A DNA stretch of 64,000 bases, from assembly GCA_022266195.1 (NCBI GenBank), contig WHVY01000009.1, positions 1,116,001 to 1,180,000 of the forward strand, written 5' to 3'. Shown one piece after another: positions 53,701 through 64,000 of the stretch (its first letter is position 1; each line of letters opens with the position of its first letter). This DNA is from Tetranychus cinnabarinus. Its lineage: Eukaryota; Arthropoda; Arachnida; Trombidiformes; Tetranychidae. Position numbers and translations under genes: made by a program. The notes under the pieces were generated by a model, which was given only the letters and a program-made list of their open reading frames with translations, was not told the origin of the DNA and did not search any database.

Positions 53701-56700
53701 GTGATTAAAGCCAAGCAACTTGATTTATGTGCTTTATGTATTTGGTCTGTTGATTTCAAACAATGAATTACATTGTTGACAAAATGATTTAACCCTAATT
53801 TAAAAGCAACTTATCTTAACCTGAAGCCAATTTAAAGCTGGCTTCAACTTTTAATCTTAAATTGTCTCAATTAGACAATTTACCAAAAATCAAATCAGAT
53901 AAAGGTGTAAACGCTGGTTGAACGCAAAGACGGACAAAATTTTTTACCCAAACCAAACCCAAGGAACATTGATTGTTGTTAAAAGCCTGTAAATCAAACT
54001 AATCAATTTGTTCATCACATTATCATATACTTAGTTATGGTTGAACAATTGAAAAGTTGAACATTAAACAAAAAAGCTAATGACAACAATCAAAGTGATT
54101 TAAATGAGTGTTCACCATTTCCAGTCTTTACAAGGTTCATAAATTCAGTTGAAGGTTTAAATACAAAGTTGATAGCAACTCTGAAGGCCTCCAAATTATT
54201 ACAACTGATTATTATTAACTAATGTTTAAGTCTTTATCATCTTCATCATCATCTTAACCTTATTTAATATTATCATCAAGTCTCTCTGTGATGCCCTTAA
54301 ACAGCATTTCAATCCATGCTTACAATCAATCGACTATGCATATTAACCTGTTAATTTAAATTGTTTTTTCTTCTTCTTCTTCGTCTGTCTTAGCATCCCA
54401 ATTGAATGTAATTAGGTGAAAAGATGAAGATGAAAGCTTAAAATGTTTGCAGAATCTCTTGATAATGATGATAAATTCTGATTTAATGAAAAGGTCTGAA
54501 TGCAGAGGAGCAAATTATCGTTAGACGTAAATTGCACTCTTACACTCATATCTTCAATTATGAAGCTCATGAAAAATCATTCAAAGCATTTTCTTTTCCT
54601 TGTCTCTTAAAGACTCTTCAACCATTTTCAATCTCAACTGTTGAACCAAATGACGCTAATCAACCCTTTAATCGCATCTAATTTAATTGGTTTAATCATT
54701 TTTCCAATCGATCAAAATTCATGATCAAATTGAAAATTTGGATAATTTTTTCTGCTTTTAAATGATTCACATTTCCAACCCAATCAATCTAATACTTTGA
54801 TTAACATTTTTTACTGGTTATTGGTTGTAATTGAGTGAAAGATGATTTTGATTTACAATTTGTTAAAATGATATTTTTTTTACGGAAACAATTTAGCAAA
54901 TTATTATTCCGTTTGGTTAAATTATTATAATCAAAGTCTTGTTAAACCGTTTTGTATTCAACACTTAAATCAAGTTCAATGTTGTTAACCTGCCTTTACA
55001 ATTAAAAATAATGGCTTTTGATGCTGTCTAATTGTAACTCTACCTTTTTCAACTGTTAATATGCGAGTTCATCAAACTAATAACAATAATAATTGAAAGA
55101 TAATCATTAAAACACATTTCATCAACTCATATATCAACTTGTATGTAATTAATGAGATTAACTTTTCTTGACCTTAATAGGGATTCCCAGTTGTAATCAA
55201 ATGTCTTGCCATGTTAATTCAATATTTAAAATGATTAACACTTAATCGAGTGATTTAAGATAATACAAAAAATGTAATGCAATTGCTATGTTCACAATTA
55301 ATCTTGCTAATCAATCCTTTAAGTAATATAATTGTCTCTGGATTGATATTAAATCTAATATCAAAGAGCAACAAGTTCAATCAACTTGAGATTAATTCAT
55401 TAAAAATATGATTCTTATTACTTTTGGTAGATTAAAGGTTGTAAAGGTTTTGATCAAAGCAAATTTGATGAAACAGTTGTGTATCGGTTTTAATTAAATG
55501 CAATCAATCAAACAACTTTAAATCTATTGTCTTTGTCTCCATCTCACCTTTAATTAAGTTAATCATCATTATGGACAATTATTTTATCCAAGAAATGTCT
55601 TCAACACGCAATTTAAACTCATTTAACCTTGTAATCAATAATAACTGTTTGTTAATGATAAACATTGATGTTACCTTTAATGGATCATCTATTTTTTTTT
55701 GTTTCTTGACTCTCTTTTGTTTTTACCTCGATATTCAAATATTTATCCACAGTTATTTCTGCTTCAATGTACCAATGAGATTAAATTATTATAATAGACT
55801 AATATTAATAATTGTTACTAATAATGATGTTAATTGGTTAGTTTAATAGTTTGGTTAAAAATGGTTTTAGGGTGAATTAAATATGGCGCGCCTTATAATG
55901 GCTCGGAAACAGGCGATGTTGCAATGTTACCAAACGATGGGTTAAAGGCAAACAGACAGTGAGTTTGATGTGTTAACTTGTTGATATGGTTAAACTAACA
56001 ATTAATTCATTAATTCAAACCTATTACCGTGACAATTAAGTGAACCTTTGAGGCTGTTAAGATGACCGTTAAGGAATTAATCAAACCGTTAAGGAGATGT
56101 CATTTGGTAAGCAATTAATTACAATGGAAATGAATTTCAAGTCCAGGAAAAAACAAATAGTAAACATGTTTGGTTTTTATGTCCTGTTAACACCATAGGA
56201 TGAAGACAATGAAGGACAATGGTGATTATTTGTTCAATTATTGTCAACTGAATCAACAATTGTTTACCTCTTCTACTGTTTCTTTAATAGTCCTTTTAAT
56301 TGTTACATCTTTTGGTATGGATCAAATAATGAAGGTGAGCTTTTGTTATACTTGTTGCCTAGGCTAATAATTAATCCTTTCAATCCTTTTATCTAACAGC
56401 AAGGTCGCCCCCTTTTCAGCCTAAGAGACAAATGGCTGAAATGTATGAAAAGCTATGTGAACAGAGTTAATGGAAACATCTGATCATCTTACATGCTTCT
56501 AGACGAACAGTTAACAGTTTCATTTTACCAACACATCTTCACTTGATGTAGCTGCGATGGTTGAAGTATTGGTCGATAAAGAAACAAATTGCGGATAAAT
56601 TACGGTTCAATGATGTTCAAGCTTTTCAATGTGCGTTTACGTTTTTATCTAGTCGATGAAATTTCAGTGTCAACAGGTGAAATCAAAATCTGATTCTGAA

Positions 56701-59700
56701 ATTATTGTCTTTTCATTGTCTATCAATAGCACGTTGTTTCGATGTTCGTTGAAGCTTAAAATGTTTCTTTTATTGTTTTGTAACATTGTTTTCAATTAAT
56801 AATTGAAATTGTTTTTATTTGCAGGCAAAATTTTCCCTCAAAGGAAAGACCTCGAATTTGAAACTATCTGATCAACACCATTGATAAACGGAAAGCGTAA
56901 ATTGTCTAGATGTTGTTTCTTTCATTGAGCTTTTCATATTTGATTTTACTTTCAACTCTTTTTTAACTCTTTTTTTCTCTCTTTTTTTATGTTAGATTTA
57001 TCAATGTTTTAAATGAGTCTACCTGCAAGAGCTGCAGACAAGCAAGTGAAAAACAAGCCTTGGAACGTGAAGGAGTAAACTAAAAGATTTACACCCAAAA
57101 AAAGAGATGATCAGTTTATTGGTTTATTAAATTGAAAAGAAACCAAAGGGTTTATGGGAGAGTTAATGGTTTACTTCAAGGACTTCAACTCTCATGTGAT
57201 TCAACTGATCGGATGAGTTTCTTTACTGTTTGATAAATACTTTCAGGTTAAGAGACATTACTATGATTACTATTATGTTTAGCATAACTATCATTATTAT
57301 CAAAAGTGAATTGCTCAGATCTTTTTCTGCTTTCTTCAAAGTGAAAAAAAGATGGTAAAAAGATGTAACTTGATATCAAGGGGTGATGACATAGTTTCAA
57401 TAATGATCATAAACTTCATTTATTTTTACTCTTTTTTTACTTAAAATTTAACTCTTTTTTTTCTTATTTCCAACCTCTCTTACAGTGCAAAATATGGTTG
57501 GAGCAAGCAACGTTACCATAATTTGGATTTCACGATAAAACAAAAATCCATGGAAAAGTTTTCAAAAGGCTGATACAAAATAATGATTTTTATCCTTGTC
57601 TGCCATCGGATTAAAGTCAATAATTACCTTGATTTAACTGCTACATTCAAATTTACAATCTCATCGTCACTATTATCATCAAACATTATCATTAACAGCA
57701 ATCTTCTCTTTCAAAGTGCTTCTTTCTTGCTTCTTTTCACCTCCTCTTTTAATCATCACGATCATCCCTTTCCTCACTTTTTTTCATCCAAAAATTCTGG
57801 CAGCCTTTTGCCCTTTTTTTCAAGGGGAAACACTTTTACAACAAACACTATTTACTTCATGATAATAGTATTGGACTGAAGTAAAAGTGTGAGAAAAAGT
57901 CTCTTTTAATATCAGTTATCATCAAGTTTCCTAGCCTGACCCAATGATTTTCAACTTATCAGTTGAAACGTTGAACACTTTGAACAAGATAAGTCTGCTG
58001 TTAATTAAGTTGTGTTAATCGACAACTGGGTTTACCCTAGCAAATTGTTGGACAAGAATAGCAGTAATCTTTTCATTTAAAATGATAGAACAGAATAGAT
58101 GAGCATTTTTTTCTTCGGATAACTCAAAGTTTTAACATTGAATTACAGTGAATTACAAATGAATTAAGAAGTTTATATGTAAGAGAAGCTGTAATTAAAC
58201 TAAAACTTGATATAAGGCAGCAAGTAATATCAAAGTGCAAAAGTAATAAATAATCAAATTAATTTCAATCAACATTTGACCAGAATTCTGAGTGATTTAT
58301 TTATTTGTTTAAATAATTCACATCTTAAGCCCCACCTAAGCTGTAAATTGTAGTTAATTAAATCAATCAAACATCCCATCAACAAAACAAAAGGTATGTA
58401 TTTTTTATGTGCTTTTCGAGTGAAACTGAATTACATTTCATTTTCTTATTCTAATTTGAATCACAGTTTCTTATTCAGCTTAATTTGCCTGAAAAATTCT
58501 AGGTGAAAGTTGATTCAAGTCTGGAAGTAAATTGTTACAGATTTTTAAATTTGGTCTCAATAATCTGTTTAAAAGAAGTGACCTTAACAAATGTTATTTA
58601 AGCTAATTGTTTTTTTGTTTGACATTTTACAGGTCAATTGTCGATACTTAATTGAATATTACGTGCTTCAAGGTAAATTGTGATCTAAAGAAAGGCTGAT
58701 GAATTTTATCAAAAAGGACAAGAAAAGATGAAAAGCCTGTTAATGGAAGCGACTTTGAAGAAAAGGAAGAAAAAAATGAAAATCATAAAAGCATCATCAA
58801 GATGAACACTGATCTAAAGTAATGTTACAGACGATTCAAGTGCAATTTACACTTCTCTAATTGTAATAAAACTTGAAACTAATCAACATATGAGCATCAT
58901 AAAAAGGATAATCAACTTAATTTGATTTAGATGAATTCTTAATCAGAGAAGGAGAACAAAGACAGACTGGCCGATATAATCATTTCAAGAGTATAATCAA
59001 CTTTGTTCAGAAAATCAAAGTTGCATTGAGTTTCAAATAACAAGAAGAAGCATTTTTCTTACAAGCGAGGTGAACGTAACACCTAATCCAGATTTGAATG
59101 ACAATGGTATCATGAATAGAGCATGTTGAGTTATGAAAATCTGTCGAGGGTTTCATCTGCATAGGAAGTGGAAGATATTTTGGTTGTCTTTGAAGTGATT
59201 TCAGCTAATTTTTAATCTTGCCAACTTGGAAGGTTAAAATTCTTGATCATGGATTTGTTTTTTAAAAATCACAATCCATGAAATAAGTCGAGAACAGAGT
59301 TTCAATGTTGTCACTATAGTTGAAAATCACAATTTAAAATTAAATATTGATAACATTGTCATTGTTCAATGTATTGATCAAAAGTGAACTCCAAGTTGTT
59401 TTCCTTGTGAGTTTTTCACCTTAATTTAGTTTCTGCTTAACATTGCTTTAAGTTGTATCTAAATGTATTTAAATTTAATGATAAGATTATTATTGTTGAG
59501 ATGATAATTGCGTGTTACATCCACACGTTAATACCAACCAAATGATCAAGAGAGTGAACAAAATGTATGAATTTTGTGTTAAGGAAAAGCTTTAAGTTGA
59601 TTAAGTCATGTTATATTATAATTCAAGGCATAAGGTTAAACGTAAATTGAAACAGTAACTGTTTAACATGGTTTCAATTATCATGAGACAATTGATGAAA

Positions 59701-62700
59701 TTAGATATTAATTCATTATGTGATTACCTTTTCCTCTTCCAATAAAATATCAACAACAAAATATCATTTTCACTCGATCACTTCATTTAAATATAATCCA
59801 ATCTGATTCTCAATCATTCAATCTCTTTGTCAATCAACTGACTGTTGATTGACCAAGTCAAGTGCACCAACAATTGTTTAGCGATCATTAATTCAATGTT
59901 AACTTCATATACAACAGTATAACAAGATAATGTGAAAAAGACAAGAAAAAACGACGATTTATGTTCAATCTGATTCTGCTAAATTGTTAAATGATTGGGA
60001 ACTAATTTGAGGTTGAAATATACACAAATGTACAAACACACAAATCAGTTCAACATTCAACTTGTCACTTTATTTGAATGTTTAATGTCTTAGACTTTAA
60101 TTAATCAGAGACTTTCTTGTTAACCTTTTTGCTTGATTCAGTTCAACTCTAAATGAAAATGGTTAGAGATGCATAAAAGGGTTGAAATTACATGAAATGT
60201 GAAGTTTGTTTAAGACACAGAAAATGGTGAAAAAAAGACGTCCAAAGTAACTAATATACTGATGTATTTATCAGATTTATATTCAGTTTCCAGACAATTT
60301 AAATTCAATGTTAATGGAAGGAGAAGAAAAAAAGTGTCAATAGAAATGATAAAAAAAGGTAAAGAACTCATTTCAACCTGTTAACCAATTCAATTGAAAA
60401 GAGCTTTCATGATGATATAAAAACAGGATTTTCATTGGAAAAGCTTTTTTTTCTTGGTAAATGTTTCCACAAGAAAAGGATAACAAAATGGATTTAATTA
60501 TACCATTAAATTAAGTTTCACACAGCAAACTCTGTTAATGTTGGCAACCCTTGGAAACAGGCTTGATATTGATTAACAAATGTCCAAATCAACCCATCAA
60601 ACTCTGATAATCATTAAGATAATTATAATAATGATCAACGCCACTTTAAGATTCACTATTTTTCCCAATCATTTTGTCAACACAGTCTCAACTATTCAAA
60701 TATTTTGTATCACCATCATCATTATCATCTCAACTCTCACCTTTCTCTCATTCCGACCATTTCTTCTTCACTGGTTAACTTAATGATTGTACATTAGTTG
60801 TCTTGATTAACAGTGATATGCAACTGTTCACTGAAATCACACCAACAAGGAAATTGACTGGCACTCGGTTGTATTGACATTGGACGGGTACTCCATTGGG
60901 TCCAGTAAATTAATGGTTAAACATAAAACAGATTTAATTAATCATCTTTCAATATTCACTTTAAAATATTATTTTGTTGATAAATGATTGGGAAAAAAGT
61001 GTTAATTTTGCATGATTGCCATCTAACGTTCAATAAAGAAACAATAGCGAGCGACAAAAACCGTTGAATCATATGATTGAAGAGTATAAATGAATTTGAA
61101 AATCAATTTTCCGTTTGTTAAAATTATCATCCAACATTGAATTTTAATGATTATTGCTTACTATTTTTGTGATTATTATCTTCTACAGCAACTAATTTCT
61201 TGAAAAGTTTCACTTTCAGTTTTGACTAAACCAGAAGTTTCCAAATGAAGTTCAGAAGGATTCCAAGAAGGATTTCAACAAAAGATGAAACCATGTTAGA
61301 CAATGGAAGAAGTGAAAAACAGAAGCTGTTGATTGTCACTTGAACCTTTTTTAGATAAAGTTGAGCGTAACATACCAGAGGAGTTATACGGTGTTATATG
61401 TCATTGGATTAAATCTGCCTGTTTTTTCAATCACACACCGATCAGTGTTTGGTTAGCCTGCAAATAATTGTATATTGTGGTATAATACTACAATTATTTC
61501 CAATAATATTTACTTAAATTATAGATATTCATTATTATTATCATACGTGAAGCGGACGTGCAAGCAAAAGAAGAAGAAAAAAAGTAAATAATAACAACAT
61601 AATGGTAAAAAATATATATTTTGTGAATAAAGGTTTAGACAAATATTGGTTTCTCAAAACTTTTACCAATCCAACCTTGAGTAAAGAAGTTAAAATAATG
61701 ATAATGATGATGATAGGGAAGATAAAATGATGGTGAAAAAGGTTCACACAAAATTCAAGAAAAGACTGTAGTTTATTTAAAATGAATGCTCACCCTGAAT
61801 ATATATAAACTATTCAATATGAAATAATGTTCACAAGAGCAACACTTTTCACAAGCCAACTCTTAACCACAGGATGTTCAGTGACATTAATTGATTGTAA
61901 ATTAAGATTATTACTTTTCTCACTCATCTCTTATAATAATCATAATAAGACATGAATAAAGAGTGAAAAGAAGATGAGAATTTTTGGTGATGAAGAAGAT
62001 GCGTTTTTTTTGGTTCAAAGATGAGGTTACAAGTGTTTACGATACTAAATAAGGCATTAAGGATGATAATGATGAAGATGATGAGGAATGAAAGTGAATA
62101 AAAACAAAGAAAAGGTCAATCATCATGTTACATGGGAAGGTTCAATGTTTAGCTTTTGTCTTGAAGCAAACATAAAAATGGGTTATTTTGGGTCAGTCTC
62201 ATCTTATCCCAGCTCTATTGGGATATTTATACATATAAATATCAATAGTAAATCTTAATAGTAATATTATTTGACTCACTTGATGGTTATAATAATGTCT
62301 ATGAATAATAATAACAATGATAATATTATAATAGCAGATGAAATTCAAGTCCAGTTTTGTGTCTCTGGTCCACTTTTTATGATAAATCACAAGAAAAGGG
62401 GAAAACCAAATCTATGTCAATCTAAAGTTATTTACTTATCTTAAATTTGTTATTTATTTCACTGTTAACCTTCCCATGACTTTCAATTGATTTTCATCAA
62501 CAACAATTTATTTCATACTTTTTTTGGACCAAACATACACTTTAACCTTAAATTGGTATCCAGGGAAACACCAAGAAATTGAAGACAATTTTTTGCCCTC
62601 AATAACTCACATATTGACTAACTAACCATAATAATACAGATTAATATAAATATATATATCAAAATGAGTATATTGAAGTCTCATGAATTGGATGAAAATC

Positions 62701-63283
62701 AGGAAAAGGAAAAATTATAAACTCTTTTCTTTTTCAGGGAAAACAATTTCTTATTGCCAACTATTAATAGTTAACTTGTACAATTGAATATAACAATTTA
62801 GCACTAATAATTTAATGAGCAGAACAGATTTAATTGAAAGAAAGCAAAAAGACGAAATTGTCTTCTAAATCGCCTGGTGAATGTTGACTTTTGATTAATT
62901 TTCTGGATAATTTATTCTGATTGTGGTCGCTGATAGATGAATTGATTGTGAAAATGTAAATGAAAAATGGGTTAAAAAATTGTGGCAAAAATATTGAAGC
63001 TTTAGAGACTGAAAAAACAAAGATTTAAACAACATTGAGATCAATTGCTATTGAAGCAATCAACAGTGAGAGGTTAAAGGGTGTAACATGCAGTGTTGTA
63101 AACTATTAATATTGTTATGATTGTGATTATTACAGTTGAAGACAATAGACAATACAAATCAGCAACTGCTGCAACAATTTATTGCGTGTGTAAAATAATC
63201 AACTTTCAACAAACAGACAACAAACAGATCCAGAAGCAGCAACAGAAGCTGTAACTTAAAAAAAGCTAGAACAGGAATAAAAA

Positions 63284-63304
63284 GATGATGATGATGATGA
63301 TGAA
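63284..63304. repeat. (GAT)n microsatellite
   Basis: About six or seven GAT units. Confidence 0.8.
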
Positions 63305-64000
63305 GATAACTCTTTAGTCTTAACTCTTCTTATCCAAATGGTTGCTAACTTTTGGGTTTACTTTCGATGACCTTGTAGATGAAGTTGCAGGGCTAAAAAC
63401 CTCGTTAAAAAATGCATTTCAAACGTTGTTAGATTGATTGCAGTTTAATCTTATGCAAATTGCTGTTAACACTTTGACATTGCGATGAGAAAGTGAATCA
63501 ATGGGATTGACGATGACGGGGGCGACTGGCGATGAGAGGATAACCAGAGGAACGAGATGAGCATCAAGATGAGAGTGTCGGTGGTGGGACAGAAGGAGGC
63601 AAATGTTCATTGTTGGTCTTCTCCCACTCTTACAGTGAACACCAATTTTGGTTAGACTTGGAGTTAACTTGAAAAATGTTCATCTTATTTAACTTTGAAG
63701 CAATCAATTTGGAAAGTTATTTCAACCGTTCAACTCTTTTGCAGGCCATAAAAGATTTCCTGAACATCTTTTTAACTCCTGCCTTTTTCAACTTGTAACT
63801 TGTTGCTTTCTTAGTCTTTAAATCTCATCCTCATAATCATCTTCATCTTCAAAATTATCATCTCTTTACTGACCTGCTCATATTAAATGGCTAAGGTAAG
63901 AAAAACCTAAGCAAGAAAAAATATCAACCAAGAAGATGTTGAATTGCCATTTATATGCCAACTCTTAATTGCTGGAAACGTGAAAGGATTACATACATGG

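Larger units (their letters stand above)
45735..64000. other. Over 18 kb AT-rich sequence without a convincing gene
   Basis: I found no ORF with family signature, no tRNA and no transposon ends. Open frames are short and biased toward Phe, Ile, Asn and Leu. Simple repeats are frequent (ATC at about 50708-50730, CA near 52499, CA/GT near 53268-53288, CTT near 54367, GAT near 63284-63304). It most simply represents the long intron(s) or regulatory flank of the 43.8-45.7 kb minus-strand gene. Local GC-richer islands at about 55880-55960 and 63480-63620 could be exons or enhancers. Confidence 0.5.

Noticed and set aside
1..64000. CRISPR arrays, bacterial operons, rRNA genes
   Set aside because: Introns, poly(A) signals and gene content are eukaryotic; no regularly spaced short repeats or rRNA sequence seen.

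Overview
The window is eukaryotic nuclear DNA: AT-rich, with genes split by short GT-AG introns (mostly 50-160 bp), AATAAA-type poly(A) signals and a 1:1 set of animal housekeeping genes (APEX2, SDR39U1, COA4, COA6, SmB, MED8, a NIPA magnesium transporter). Compact introns, an expanded secreted/membrane LolA-like + PAN family and Tc1/MITE insertions fit a small-genome arthropod; I favour an acariform (spider-mite-like) chelicerate, but that is inference.

Region 1 (1-1.1 kb): a run of at least six imperfect inverted repeats, partly inside a 163-codon minus-strand ORF. Their arm mismatches are almost all of the kind that stay G-U paired in a minus-strand RNA.

Region 2 (1.7-32.4 kb): a minus-strand tandem array of one gene family. 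The intact member (18766-15016, four exons, 1014 aa) encodes a signal peptide, a LolA-like beta domain and a related second region, four PAN-like cysteine modules and one C-terminal membrane helix. The other copies are damaged: A (nonsense codon, frameshift, loss of the last exons), B (internal deletion), D (deletion, nonsense codons, nested transposons, last exon displaced), E (5-bp net insertion plus a MITE), F (8-bp deletion only) and G (51 codons of first exon fused to 3' flank). Each duplicated unit dragged along the 3' end of the neighbouring NIPA gene. The array also carries three MITE-like elements, an intact Tc1-like transposon nested in a 134-bp-TIR element, and at 7.7-8.8 kb a GC-rich single-exon gene with its own TATA box plus an AT-rich decayed relative.

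Region 3 (32.6-41.7 kb): a tight housekeeping block with no mobile elements seen: NIPA-like transporter (-), APEX2 (-), SDR39U1 (+), COA6 (-), COA4 (+), SNRPB/SmB (-), MED8 (-). APEX2/SDR39U1 and COA6/COA4 are head-to-head pairs; the second pair are two cytochrome c oxidase assembly factors sharing about 190 bp of promoter with a CACGTG box.

Region 4 (41.7-64 kb): two 3'-terminal exons of a probable developmental regulator on the minus strand (low-complexity Ser/His/Asn tail), followed upstream by more than 18 kb of AT-rich sequence without a convincing gene, most simply its long intron(s) or regulatory flank.
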